From Paenibacillus sp. (GTDB lineage Bacteria > Bacillota > Bacilli > Paenibacillales > NBRC-103111): DNA of 64,000 bases. The position numbers were made by a program, and so were the translations under genes. The notes beneath the pieces are model-generated. The model was not told the origin of the DNA. It saw only the letters and a list, made by a program, of their open reading frames with translations, and did not search any database. Positions within the stretch are counted from its first letter, which is position 1, and each line of letters opens with the position of its first letter. Location: contig JAPSLM010000005.1 in assembly GCA_031180825.1 (NCBI GenBank), positions 62,001 through 126,000 on the forward strand, written 5' to 3'. This document shows positions 7,349 through 15,850 of the stretch, piece by piece.

Positions 7349-9079
7349 TTAAGGATTCGCGACGAGCGGCACTTCCCACTTTACATCGCGGTGCTGCTTT
7401 TTCACGGTTTTATACGTCACCGTCAATTCCTTCGGCTCCTGCTCAAGCTGCGGGATCACCAGCACGCCCTGCTGGCTGACCGTGCCGTCCTGGTTGCGGG
7501 TTGACGTTTTTTGCAGCATGGCTTCGTACTCCTTGCCGGTCTCGTCCTTGACCTGCCATGTGCCCAGCTCGACGACGTCCTTGGCGAGCTCCGCTCGAAC
7601 CTCGATCACGCCTCCTTTGCCGCTGACGAGCCGATTCCCGATTTTGGCTTCCGCGGGGTCCGTCTTCATGACAAAATTGCTGAAGGTCAGCCGGTTTCCT
7701 TGGTCCTCCGCCTGAACCGGCTTTTGCTGCAGTTGGGCAGGCTTCAGCTTCGCGCTGAAATCGGCCAGCTCATTCGTGTAAACGGAGTGCAGCCTGAACG
7801 TCAGCTTCCGATCCCCGCTCATCGGCGCAAACGTATGCCACAATTGCATGCTTTCCTCCGTACCCCTGCCTGCAATCCCATTCACAATCGTATTTTTCTC
7901 AATACTTAAATTTTCATAGATCTGCAAGCCATCGTCTTTTGCCGCAACGACCTTCCCTTGTTCGTCGACAAGCTCGTAAGCTATGTTATATGCCTGAATG
8001 GCTCGGCCGAGCTGGAACGGCAAGAACGGCTCCCCTGGCTGGATGTCCTCCGCCAAACCGTTCTTCTTGATAATCTGTTTCTGCCGCTCGCGCACTTCGG
8101 GCGTGAGCCGGGTCTCCAGCGACAACAGCGCAGCGCTTGGAGCGAAATCGACTTTCTTGAAGTCGATCTTCAGCCCTTGCGGCGATGTATACTGCCGGTT
8201 GATCGCGATCGATTTCGTCGCCCGTTTCGCTTCGGCCATATCGACCGGAACCGTCAGCTTCCAGCTTCCTTCTTTGCCGTCGAGCTTCGCCCAATGCACC
8301 TCGGCGGTCAGTTCGTCCGGCAGTTCCTTTCCGGTGGCGGTCAGTTCGGTCAACTCTTGGCGAATCATCATATAGTCGCCTTCTTTGCTCATCGTCCATC
8401 CCCCTTCCTCGGGCTTGAAGAGGGCCGTTCCGTTTTTATCCTTAAGGGCGAACTCTTGTAATCTGTTTTTCTGTTCTCCGGGCTTTAACATATCGAAATC
8501 AACTTTATTGCCGTTCTGGTCTACCGCTTCGCACATGACCGCAATACGCAGCGTATCCGCCAACACCTCTTTGATCCTTAACGTAATGCCCTGATCTGTT
8601 ACGTCAAGATTCAACTGCTTCGCGAAGCCTTGTTTGACGGCCTCCTTGATCCCTTGATCCACGTCTTTGCTGCTGCTGAAAATGCTTTTCACATAATCCG
8701 CGAAGGTCGGCGATACGAAGGTGCCCAGCGATATGGCTACGGCCAATCCGGCCGCAACAATGGTTACTTTTTTCAAAATGTCCACACTCCTCTTTTTCCA
8801 ATCGATACGTTTGGGTGCGGAGTCCGGCGTTTCGGCCGCTTGCGGCTGCTCGCCCGGCACATAAGGGTCTAAGCGGTCCAAAACAGCCTGGGTAAATCTA
8901 TCGTCAGGCTGCACCTCTTCGAGCACCGGATCAAAGTCGTCCAGCGAAGTCAACAGCCGTTCCATTTCGTTCCGGCAATCGGCGCAGCTCTCCAAATGAC
9001 GTTCCCACCGCCTGGCTTCAAACGGAGAAAGGTCTCGGTTCAGTTCCGCGGCCAGCCGGTCAGCTCTGACGCACTTCAT
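7349..9079 (-). CDS. Zinc-finger anti-sigma factor with DUF4179 ectodomain
   Basis: 576 residues. The cytoplasmic N-terminus has a zf-HC2 anti-sigma motif (HLESCADCRNEMERLL, about 28-45). One transmembrane helix lies at about 103-122 (IVAAGLAVAISLGTF). It is followed by a DUF4179-type segment (FADYVKSIFSSSKDVDQGIKE) and a long extracytoplasmic sensor-like region with a DUF5643-like C-terminus. By family analogy it sequesters the ECF sigma factor encoded just upstream and releases it on an envelope signal. The ATG at 9079 overlaps the sigma gene stop by 20 bases, so the two are coupled. Confidence 0.85.
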   Translation of the reverse strand: MKCVRADRLAAELNRDLSPFEARRWERHLESCADCRNEMERLLTSLDDFDPVLEEVQPDDRFTQAVLDRLDPYVPGEQPQAAETPDSAPKRIDWKKRSVDILKKVTIVAAGLAVAISLGTFVSPTFADYVKSIFSSSKDVDQGIKEAVKQGFAKQLNLDVTDQGITLRIKEVLADTLRIAVMCEAVDQNGNKVDFDMLKPGEQKNRLQEFALKDKNGTALFKPEEGGWTMSKEGDYMMIRQELTELTATGKELPDELTAEVHWAKLDGKEGSWKLTVPVDMAEAKRATKSIAINRQYTSPQGLKIDFKKVDFAPSAALLSLETRLTPEVRERQKQIIKKNGLAEDIQPGEPFLPFQLGRAIQAYNIAYELVDEQGKVVAAKDDGLQIYENLSIEKNTIVNGIAGRGTEESMQLWHTFAPMSGDRKLTFRLHSVYTNELADFSAKLKPAQLQQKPVQAEDQGNRLTFSNFVMKTDPAEAKIGNRLVSGKGGVIEVRAELAKDVVELGTWQVKDETGKEYEAMLQKTSTRNQDGTVSQQGVLVIPQLEQEPKELTVTYKTVKKQHRDVKWEVPLVANP

Positions 9080-9629
9080 AGATGAACTCCCCCTCTACTC
9101 CGGAATTGGACATGCTCTCCCGCAGCTTTTGCCTGGCGCGGTACAGACGCATCTGCACCGTGCTCACAGGAACCGAAAGCCGCTCCGCCATTTCCTGATA
9201 GCTTAAATGCTGCAAATATCTCATCACAAACACCGTGCGCTGGTTGTGATCGAGCTCGATAATCCGCTGCTCCAACGCCTGCCGCCGTTCCTTTTCCAGG
9301 TAGGCGGTTTCGGGCGTTTCTCCCTGCATGAAATCAACGTCAAAGCCCATGACGTCGGGTCTGCGCTTGCGTTTGCGCAGCTCGTCAATACAGCGGTTGG
9401 CCGCGATCCGGTACAACCACGCGGAAAAGCTGTGCCCCGGCGTATACTCGTTCAAATGATTATACGCTTTGATGAACACCTCTTGGGCAATATCCTGCGT
9501 ATCCGGCGAATGACCCAGCATGCGCCGAAGCAGGGAAAATACCTTTCCCTTATATTTATCGATAATTTGAGCGAACGCCTGCTTGTCTCCATTCAGAATC
9601 CGCTCAACGATTTCGATGTCATTGTCCAT
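9060..9629 (-). CDS. ECF sigma factor, SigW-like
   Basis: 189 residues from the ATG at 9629, preceded by GGGAGGGCAAGG; an in-frame start at 9668 would add 13 non-conserved residues. Region 2 (about 20-95) contains FSLLRRMLGHSPDTQDIAQE and FSAWLYRIAANRCIDELRKR. Region 4 (about 130-180) contains LSYQEMAERLSVPVSTVQM and RLYRARQKLRE. It resembles the SigW/SigV/SigM group that answers cell-envelope stress. Its anti-sigma gene overlaps the 3' end. A possible ECF-type promoter lies upstream on the same strand, suggesting autoregulation. Confidence 0.88.
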   Translation of the reverse strand: MDNDIEIVERILNGDKQAFAQIIDKYKGKVFSLLRRMLGHSPDTQDIAQEVFIKAYNHLNEYTPGHSFSAWLYRIAANRCIDELRKRKRRPDVMGFDVDFMQGETPETAYLEKERRQALEQRIIELDHNQRTVFVMRYLQHLSYQEMAERLSVPVSTVQMRLYRARQKLRESMSNSGVEGEFIYEVRQS

Positions 9630-9695
9630 CCTTGCCCTCCCTGTCCCAAAAGGTTCGCTGCGCAGCATCTGCCTTTTGCGGCAGTTACACTATGT

Positions 9696-9722
9696 ATGAC
9701 GCTGCCGGATTGGAAAACTTTC
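9696..9722 (-). promoter_or_regulatory. Possible autoregulatory ECF promoter
   Basis: On the minus strand GAAAGT (9722-9717) is followed after 15 bases by CGTCAT (9701-9696). This resembles the GAAAC / CGT elements recognised by SigW-type factors. It lies 67 bases before the sigma gene start. Pattern match by eye only. Confidence 0.4.
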
Positions 9723-9761
9723 TCTACCGGCAAAAAAATTTTAGTACGACGCTCCGTCTTC

Positions 9762-9788
9762 TGTCACAAAAGCGGCCCCCCGCTCGCC
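9762..9788 (+). promoter_or_regulatory. Probable ECF41-type promoter
   Basis: TGTCACA at 9762-9768 and CGCC at 9785-9788 are separated by exactly 16 bases. From memory of the family, ECF41 sigma factors recognise TGTCACA and CGTC with this kind of spacing, so the only mismatch is one base of the -10. It lies 36 bases before the oxidoreductase gene, which is directly followed by an ECF41 sigma gene. Confidence 0.65.
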
Positions 9789-9823
9789 TTAATTGGCAGA
9801 AAGGCAAAACTGGAGGGGATAAG

Positions 9824-11152
9824 ATGAATCGGAAACGGTATGATGCCGCCGTCATCGGCGGAGGAATTGCGGGATGGATCGCCGCCATCGAGCTGGCGCG
9901 GGCAGGCAAATCGGTCGTTCTATTGGAAAAATCAAACCGGATGGGCGGCCGGGCAAGAACCGCGGACAAACGCGGCGTGCTGTTCAATCTCGGCGGCCAT
10001 GCGCTGTATCTCGGCGGAGAGCTGCACGCCGTGCTGCAGGAATGGGGCGTGCAGCACGAAGGGGGCCGCGCTTCGTCCAGCCCGTTTGCCATCTGGAATA
10101 ACCGGGTGTTCCCTTTGCCGGCCGATCCGGTGAAGCTGCTGGCCTCTCCGCTGCTCTCGTGGCGCGGGAAAACGGAGCTGGCACGGCTGCTGTTCAAGCT
10201 GGGCCGGATCGAAACGGATGCCTTGGAAACGGCCAGCCTCCGGGAATGGGCGGAGCAGGAAATCGGCGAGCCCATGGCGCGGCATATTTTCTACGCGCTG
10301 TGCCGGACGGCCACCTTCACCCAAGATCCCGACCGACAGGCGGCCGGGCCGGTATTGAAGCAAGTGCAGCGCTCGCTGAAAAACGGCGTGCTGTATTTGA
10401 ACGGGGGATGGCAAACGATCGTCGACCGGCTCGAAGCCTTGGCCGTTTCGGCCGGCGTGCATATCCTATCCGGCAAAGCGGTAAGCGCCGTCGAGCAAAC
10501 GGACGGGGCCGTGAGTCGGGTGGTGTGCTCCGACGGAGAATCGTTCGAGCTGTCTCAAGTCATCAGCACGCTGGCGCCGGCGGATACGTACCGTTTGGTA
10601 AGGAACGCGGAGCATACGATACTGCGCCGCTGGAAAGAAGAAGCCCGGCCTTCCATGGTCGCTTGTCTCGACCTCGGGCTGAAGCGGCTTCCTACCCCGG
10701 GCCGCAATCTTGCTTTCGGGCTGGACCAGCCGGTCTTTTTCAGCAATCATTCCGCGAGCGCCAAGCTAAGCGAGCATGGTACAATAGTCGTACATCTGCT
10801 CAAGTATAACAATACCGGCGGAAGCGACCCCAAGGCGGACGAACGGATGCTGGAGCAGACGATGAGCCTGCTTCATCCGGGCTGGGAGCGCGAAGTGGTG
10901 GAGCGGCAGTATTTGCCTGCGATGCCGGTCGTTCACGATTATATGCACCTTGGGCGAACCAGCCGCTTTCCCGGGCCTGCCGTACCGGACATTCGCGGCC
11001 TGTACGTGGCGGGAGACTGGGCGAGCCACGGAGAGATGCTGGCGGATGCCGCGGCAGCCAGCGCCAGAAGAGCGGCCCGGCAAGCCGCCGCGGAGCTCGA
11101 CCGGATCGGCGGACGCGCGAGCGCCGAGCCGCTCCCGATGTTAACCGTCTAA
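9824..11152 (+). CDS. FAD-dependent amine oxidase/phytoene desaturase-like oxidoreductase
   Basis: 442 residues from ATG 9824, which follows GGAGGGG; the frame is open further upstream but that part precedes the Rossmann fold. N-terminal dinucleotide-binding motif (VIGGGIAGWIAAIELARAG, then E and GGRART at about 40), an LGGHALYLGG segment, and a C-terminal FAD motif (GLYVAGDWASHGEMLADAA). These place it in the NAD(P)-binding/amine-oxidase superfamily with phytoene desaturases and protoporphyrinogen oxidases. The substrate is not evident. It lies 40 bases before an ECF41 sigma gene and carries a matching promoter, so it is the likely main target of that sigma factor. Confidence 0.85.
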   Translation: MNRKRYDAAVIGGGIAGWIAAIELARAGKSVVLLEKSNRMGGRARTADKRGVLFNLGGHALYLGGELHAVLQEWGVQHEGGRASSSPFAIWNNRVFPLPADPVKLLASPLLSWRGKTELARLLFKLGRIETDALETASLREWAEQEIGEPMARHIFYALCRTATFTQDPDRQAAGPVLKQVQRSLKNGVLYLNGGWQTIVDRLEALAVSAGVHILSGKAVSAVEQTDGAVSRVVCSDGESFELSQVISTLAPADTYRLVRNAEHTILRRWKEEARPSMVACLDLGLKRLPTPGRNLAFGLDQPVFFSNHSASAKLSEHGTIVVHLLKYNNTGGSDPKADERMLEQTMSLLHPGWEREVVERQYLPAMPVVHDYMHLGRTSRFPGPAVPDIRGLYVAGDWASHGEMLADAAAASARRAARQAAAELDRIGGRASAEPLPMLTV

Positions 11153-11192
11153 AGGAAAGCCGATACCGGACATGGAAAAGGAGGCGCAGACG

Positions 11193-12113
11193 ATGGAACC
11201 TGCCGAATCGGCCGGAGAGCTGTACGTTTCCTGCAAGCCTTTGCTATTTTCCCTGGCCTACCGCATGCTGGGGAGCGTGATGGACGCGGAGGACGTCGTG
11301 CAGGAGGCATTCCTGTATGTGAACGAAACGAAGCTGGATCACGTTAAGAATATAAAGTCTTACCTGTGCAAGCTCGTTACGAACCGGTGTATCGACCGGC
11401 TCCGCTCGGCAAGCAGGCAGCGCGAGGTTTATGTCGGCCCTTGGCTGCCGGAGCCGTTGGTTGCCGAAAGGGACAGCGAAAGCGAGCCGTCCCTCCGCTA
11501 CTTGCAGAAGGAGTCGATTTCCACCGCCTACCTGCTGCTGCTGCAGCAGCTCTCGTGGACGGAACGGGCGGTATTTCTGCTGCGCGAGGTGCTGCAGTAT
11601 GAGTACGATGAGATTGCCGAGATCATAGGCAAGAGCAGTACGAACTGCCGCCAAATCTTTCACCGTGCGAAGCGGGCGGTCAGCGGCTTGTCCGCCCCCG
11701 CAGACGAACGTCCGTCCGCGGCAGAGCCGTCCTGCAGGAGCCCGCATCCTTCGCAGGAGCAGACAGCCGACTTGGTCGAACGGTTCGTTCAAGCGCTGAC
11801 CACAGGCAATGTCGGGCAACTGATGGATATATTGTCCGCGGATGCGGTGCTGTACTCCGACGGAGGCGGCAAAGTATCCGCGGCCGTTCGTCCCGTGCAA
11901 AGCGCCGAACGCATTTCGCGTTTCTTCGAAGGGCTCATGGCCAAGCTGCCCAAAGCATTCACCTATCGCTTGGCGGAGGTTAACGGCCAGCCGGGCATCG
12001 TCTGTTATTTCGGCAAGCAGCCGGCGTACGTCTTTTCATTCCATATGCGCGAGGAACGGATCGATGCCATTTATATCGTCGCGAACCCGGATAAATTAAA
12101 GCATATTCCATAG
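11193..12113 (+). CDS. sigJ: ECF41-type sigma factor with C-terminal SnoaL-like domain
   Basis: 306 residues; the ATG at 11193 has AAGGAGG 8 bases upstream and is preferred over the ATG at 11172. Sigma region 2 (about 15-80, LAYRMLGSVMDAEDVVQEAF) and region 4 (about 120-175, LSWTERAVFLLREVLQYEYD, IAEIIGKSSTNCRQ) are followed by a NTF2/SnoaL-like domain (about 195-306). Two ECF41 signatures are visible: WLPEP in the linker after region 2 and DGGGK in the C-terminal domain. In this group the fused domain, rather than a separate anti-sigma, controls activity. The gene is paired with an oxidoreductase, as is usual. The symbol is given by similarity to SigJ-type factors. Confidence 0.88.
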   Translation: MEPAESAGELYVSCKPLLFSLAYRMLGSVMDAEDVVQEAFLYVNETKLDHVKNIKSYLCKLVTNRCIDRLRSASRQREVYVGPWLPEPLVAERDSESEPSLRYLQKESISTAYLLLLQQLSWTERAVFLLREVLQYEYDEIAEIIGKSSTNCRQIFHRAKRAVSGLSAPADERPSAAEPSCRSPHPSQEQTADLVERFVQALTTGNVGQLMDILSADAVLYSDGGGKVSAAVRPVQSAERISRFFEGLMAKLPKAFTYRLAEVNGQPGIVCYFGKQPAYVFSFHMREERIDAIYIVANPDKLKHIP

Positions 12114-12125
12114 ACCGTCCGGCAT

Positions 12126-12157
12126 ACCGGCAGGAGGAGCGATCTTCCGCCGGTTTT
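12126..12157 (+). terminator. Terminator after the ECF41 sigma gene
   Basis: ACCGGCaGGA pairs with TCCGCCGGT, with one bulged A, and is followed by TTTTGCC. It lies 13 bases after the stop codon. Confidence 0.6.
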
Positions 12158-12257
12158 GCCGTCTCATGGTATAGATGAATCGTCAACCCGAATATGATAT
12201 AATTAGTTAACAATAAATTATCCAATAGCCTATCCATCAGAAATGGAGAGACGCCCT

Positions 12258-12686
12258 ATGAACAGCATCCGGCTCCGCGGCCATCATCTGCTTTGTCTGC
12301 TCGGGTACCGTGGAATGGGGTACTCCGAATCGTTTTGCGACAATATGACGGCCGTGTACGAAACGCTCCGGAAGCATCCGGACACCCGAATCGAGCTTGT
12401 CGAAGGACCCGACGACATCTGCAGCGCGTTTCCCAAGGACCAGCCCCCGCATTGCGACGGTCATAGCGTATACGACCGGGACGATCGCGTGCTGGGCAAG
12501 CTTGGGCTGCATACCGGCGCCACGATGACGTGGGCGGACATCTGCGCCGCCGTGTCCGCGTCTATGCGTCCGAACGACATCGGCCTGCTGTGCGAGACCT
12601 GTCCTTGGGAGCGTTACGGCGTCTGCAAGGACGGGGTCCGCCTGATCCGCAGCGGGAAACCGCTGCCTCCGGTTGCCAGCCGGTAA
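12258..12686 (+). CDS. DUF1284 family cysteine-rich protein
   Basis: 142 residues from ATG 12258, with GGAGAG 8 bases upstream; the ATG at 12243 lacks this. The start (RLRGHHLLCLLGYRGMGYS) and the cysteine-rich tail (LLCETCPWERYGVC) are the DUF1284 hallmarks. The clustered cysteines and His suggest metal or Fe-S binding, an inference from residue pattern only. A TATGATATAATTAG stretch about 65 bases upstream could hold its -10 element. Cytoplasmic; pathway unknown. Confidence 0.8.
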   Translation: MNSIRLRGHHLLCLLGYRGMGYSESFCDNMTAVYETLRKHPDTRIELVEGPDDICSAFPKDQPPHCDGHSVYDRDDRVLGKLGLHTGATMTWADICAAVSASMRPNDIGLLCETCPWERYGVCKDGVRLIRSGKPLPPVASR

Positions 12687-12741
12687 CCGACAGGGCCGCA
12701 GCTGCCGAAAAAATTGATATAGGGAAACTGGCCCTTTAACA

Positions 12742-12764
12742 TCGAGTCCATCCCGAGGTATGAT
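12742..12764 (+). promoter_or_regulatory. Possible sigma-A promoter of the histidine phosphatase gene
   Basis: A TATGAT hexamer near 12759 is preceded by a weak TTTAAC box after about 18 bases. It sits about 45 bases upstream of the start codon. Confidence 0.35.
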
Positions 12765-12805
12765 AAAGAGACGGACTTCTGCGTGCGAGGATGGTTGGTA
12801 CAGAA

Positions 12806-13342
12806 ATGAAAGTCGGTTTGGTTCGGCATTATAAAGTCAAAAAAGAGTATCCGTCGCAATTTCTAATCTCGGCCAAGGAGCTCGACCAATGGTTCGCGGA
12901 GTACGATGAATCCGACATCGAGCTGGGTCAGACCGACTTGGGCGGCATCGAATGGAAGCGATGTTATGCCAGCGATATGCCCAGAGCGGCCCGCACGGCC
13001 GAGCACATTTTTGACGGTACGATTACGCAGTGGAAAACGCTGCGCGAGGTTTCGCCTCCGTCGTTCCGGACGAAGGTACGGCTGCCGCTCATGATGTGGG
13101 CGGTGCTGATCAAAACCTCTTGGTTTATGGCCCCCCGGTCGATGCCCGAAAGCTTGGGCCATGTCAGAAAACGGGCCGACGCCGTCCTGGACGAGATTTT
13201 CCGGCAGGGCGACGGGAATGTGCTGATCGTCAGCCATGCCGCCTTGATGATGACGATGAGAAAAGCCTTGCTGGCGCGCGGCTTCCGGGGACCGAAGTAC
13301 GGCACGCCGGAGAACGGCAAGCTGTATGTATTCGAAAATTAA
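12806..13342 (+). CDS. Histidine phosphatase family protein
   Basis: 178 residues from ATG 12806, which begins the family's first strand (MKVGLVRHYKV); an in-frame ATG at 12791 adds five residues and has GAGG too close. The catalytic His is in VRHY, where the usual next residue is Gly. A second conserved Arg/Thr region is RAARTAEHIF and the C-terminal catalytic His is in VLIVSHAALM. It belongs to the phosphoglycerate mutase-like superfamily; the substrate is unknown. A DUF3886 gene follows after 17 bases, probably in the same transcript. Confidence 0.78.
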   Translation: MKVGLVRHYKVKKEYPSQFLISAKELDQWFAEYDESDIELGQTDLGGIEWKRCYASDMPRAARTAEHIFDGTITQWKTLREVSPPSFRTKVRLPLMMWAVLIKTSWFMAPRSMPESLGHVRKRADAVLDEIFRQGDGNVLIVSHAALMMTMRKALLARGFRGPKYGTPENGKLYVFEN

Positions 13343-13359
13343 CGCGAAAGGTGAGTGCC

Positions 13360-13620
13360 ATGGCGAAGAAAAACAAGCCGGCGGCTCCTCCGAGCGCCGC
13401 TTCCCATGACAAACCCGCTACGCTGAAGGATCTGTTGAATCCGGATGTTGTCAACAAGCTGAAAGCGCAGGCGGATCAGATGAAGGCCGAAGCCGAAATT
13501 CAGCGCGAGGAAGCGAGAAAGCAGGCGGAAGCCGCCCGCAAGGCCGAGCAGAAGCGGCTGGACAACGACTTCGAATATTTGCTGAACAACAGCGGCATGG
13601 ACTGGAAGAAGTACAAGTAA
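13360..13620 (+). CDS. yqkE: YqkE-like small protein (DUF3886)
   Basis: 86 residues from ATG 13360 with AGGTGAG upstream. The N-terminus is Lys/Pro/Ala-rich, the middle (about 25-66) is a charged Ala/Lys/Glu helix likely to form a coiled coil (QADQMKAEAEIQREEARKQ), and the end is the conserved FEYLLNNSGMDWKKYK motif of DUF3886. The family is widespread in Bacillales and without a known role. Probably co-transcribed with the phosphatase gene upstream. Confidence 0.82.
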   Translation: MAKKNKPAAPPSAASHDKPATLKDLLNPDVVNKLKAQADQMKAEAEIQREEARKQAEAARKAEQKRLDNDFEYLLNNSGMDWKKYK

Positions 13621-13635
13621 GCCGGAAAGAACGAT

Positions 13636-13680
13636 AAAACCTCCAAAATCACGGCAAAGCGTGATCCGGGAGGTTTAATT
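13636..13680. terminator. Terminator with paired AAACCTCC/GGAGGTTT arms
   Basis: AAACCTCC pairs with GGAGGTTT and inside it ATCACG pairs with CGTGAT, giving a long hairpin followed by TTTAATTTG. It closes the phosphatase-yqkE transcript and may also stop transcription arriving from acoR on the other strand. Confidence 0.75.
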
Positions 13681-13890
13681 TGTCTCTTAGGAGAACCCGA
13701 ATCGGGTAAAAGGGCTACTTACCGGACTTGGTCGGCGTCTGCGAAATACAGCGAGGTAGCGCGTTCGTTACCCAGAGCGGTATGTCCGGTGCCGTCGATG
13801 CGGATTTTGTCGGTCGATGCCGAGTCCCTCAGTCCGAAAGAGCCCCGGATACAGTAAATCCAGCCGTGATGACCGCTAGGGGTGGCGCTG
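13681..13890. other. Intergenic region, possible gene remnant
   Basis: 210 bases between the terminator and the acoR stop codon. On the minus strand one frame is open for about 57 codons, ending in TAA near 13719, and reads like protein (HHGWIYCIRGSFGLRDS, then GHTALGNERATSLYF), but it has no start and is in another frame than acoR. No gene is called. Confidence 0.25.
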
Positions 13891-15768
13891 CTATTTATTG
13901 AATTTTTGCAGCCTTTTGTAAAAGGTGCTCCGGGGAACGCCCAGCATTTGGGCAGCTGCGGTGACGTTACCCTTGGTCTGCTGCAGCGCTTCGGTCATTT
14001 GCTCCATTTGGATTTGCTCGCGCAGCGTCAACGCCATCGGGGGGGACGAAGGCTCGATTGGCGTTGAGACCGACGGCGGACGGAACCCGTCGAACCGGCT
14101 CAGCGCTTCGCACGGGTCGGTATCCGTTCCCTGCGTCATAATATGCAGCCGTTCCAAGACATTCATCAGCTCCCGAATGTTGCCCGGCCAATCGTATTGC
14201 ATCAGTTGGTCGAAAACGCGTTCCGGAAACGAGATCGCCCACGACTTCCGGGTGCAATAAAAGCGGACGAGATGCGGAATATCTTCTCTTCTTTCGCGCA
14301 GCGGCGGCGCCTTGACCGGATACACGTGAAGCCGGTAGTACAGGTCCTCGCGAAACTTCCCTTCCCGCACCAATTGACGCAGATCGCGGTGGGTCGCGGT
14401 AATCATCCGAAAATCGAGGGGGACCTCCTGCGTCCCCCCGACAGGCGTCACCTTCCGTTCCTGCAGCACTCTCAGCAGCGCCGCCTGCATGGAAAGCGGA
14501 ATTTCCCCGATTTCATCGAGAAAAATCGTTCCGCCGTTCGCCTGCTCGAATTTTCCTTTGTACCCGTTCCGCCGGGCCCCGGTAAAAGCCCCTTCCACGT
14601 AACCGAACAGCTCGCTTTCCATCAGCTCCTTGGGGATCGCGCCGCAGTTGACGGCCAGAAACGGCCCCGTCCGGCGGGCGCTGTTCTCGTGGATCGCTTG
14701 GGCGATCAGCTCCTTGCCCGTCCCGGTCTCCCCCAGAATGCAGACGCTGGCCTCCGTAGGCGCAACCCGCTTCAGGTCATCCAGCGTTTGCCGGAAAGCC
14801 GGGCTTGTGCCGGTCTCCCCTTGAAAGACAAAAGACTGCGAATCCTCCCCGACCGCCACCGGCTGCGGAAAAAATACCGACTTCGCGGCTGCCGATGTCG
14901 CTTCCTGCAAATAGACGCAGGTGCCGATCAGCCCCCCGTGCGAATCCGACAGGACCGGGACGGTGATCCAAGTGTCCAGCCCGAATCCGGCCAGCTCGTA
15001 AGCTTTCAAGCCGGCCCAGGCCGGGATACGCCGGCGGATCGCCCTGCTGGCGCAGACAATTGTCTGTTTGCTGCTGCAAACAACCACAAGCTGATCGGTT
15101 TCCAGCCGGTCCGCGGTTTGACGGACGAGCTCCATTTCGTCTTTATGCAGGCGGATGCTGAGATCGCGTTCGATCGCATACGCAACCGAAGTGACCATGC
15201 CGAGCATGTAAGGATGGGCGCGGTCCACGGGGCAGGAAACGTCCAGAACGCCGATGATCTGACCGTCGTCGCCGCGGATCGGGGCCGCCGAGCAGCTCCA
15301 CCGGTGGGAAGCGATCGAATAATGCTCCGATCCCGTCACCATCAGGGGCTCCCCGGCCAACAGGGCGGTGCCGATGGCATTTGTGCCGACCTCGCCCTCC
15401 GTCCAGCGGACGCCTTCGACAAAGTTGATTTTTCCCGCCTCCTGGCGGACATGCAGGTTCCCCGTCATCGACAACACGTAGCCTTCCGGGTCAATGAGAA
15501 GCGCGATCATGCCCAAGTCGTCGATGAAGCCGTTCATGCGCTCCAGATGCGGCTGCGCCATATCCCGAAGCAGGGCGTTCTTTTTCTTCTGGGAATGAAA
15601 CCGGTCATTGGTTAACACAAGGCGGCCTTTATCCAGATGAGGATTCACGCGCGCATCCCGGGAACGGTACCAGGATTCCACGATTCGTTTGTTCAGCCGG
15701 GACGCATCCAGAACGCCTTCGTTGACGAAACGCTTCCATATGTTTAAACCCAATGCGGTTTCAAGCAT
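13891..15768 (-). CDS. acoR: Sigma-54-dependent activator of acetoin catabolism, AcoR
   Basis: 625 residues. An N-terminal GAF-type sensor region (about 70-210) precedes an AAA+ domain (about 310-545) with Walker A (GETGTGKELIAQAI), the sigma-54 contact loop GAFTGA (YVEGAFTGARRNG) and Walker B (GGTIFLDEIGEI), and ends in a Fis-type HTH (about 585-622, GNVTAAAQMLGVPRSTFYKR). AcoR proteins bind upstream of the aco promoter and open sigma-54 RNA polymerase in response to acetoin. The gene is last in the aco/bdh cluster and has its own sigma-A promoter overlapped by a cre site. GGGGAGAGGG precedes the ATG. Confidence 0.92.
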   Translation of the reverse strand: MLETALGLNIWKRFVNEGVLDASRLNKRIVESWYRSRDARVNPHLDKGRLVLTNDRFHSQKKKNALLRDMAQPHLERMNGFIDDLGMIALLIDPEGYVLSMTGNLHVRQEAGKINFVEGVRWTEGEVGTNAIGTALLAGEPLMVTGSEHYSIASHRWSCSAAPIRGDDGQIIGVLDVSCPVDRAHPYMLGMVTSVAYAIERDLSIRLHKDEMELVRQTADRLETDQLVVVCSSKQTIVCASRAIRRRIPAWAGLKAYELAGFGLDTWITVPVLSDSHGGLIGTCVYLQEATSAAAKSVFFPQPVAVGEDSQSFVFQGETGTSPAFRQTLDDLKRVAPTEASVCILGETGTGKELIAQAIHENSARRTGPFLAVNCGAIPKELMESELFGYVEGAFTGARRNGYKGKFEQANGGTIFLDEIGEIPLSMQAALLRVLQERKVTPVGGTQEVPLDFRMITATHRDLRQLVREGKFREDLYYRLHVYPVKAPPLRERREDIPHLVRFYCTRKSWAISFPERVFDQLMQYDWPGNIRELMNVLERLHIMTQGTDTDPCEALSRFDGFRPPSVSTPIEPSSPPMALTLREQIQMEQMTEALQQTKGNVTAAAQMLGVPRSTFYKRLQKFNK

Positions 15769-15850
15769 AAGACCCTCTCCCCTGAATGTATATTGTGGAA
15801 ATCATTCAAAGTCCGCTTAGGGCTGCACAAGCGTGAAACAGTTCACTTTG

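Noticed and set aside
14143-15615. 490-codon open frame on the plus strand
   Set aside because: Antisense of acoR; composition bias only.
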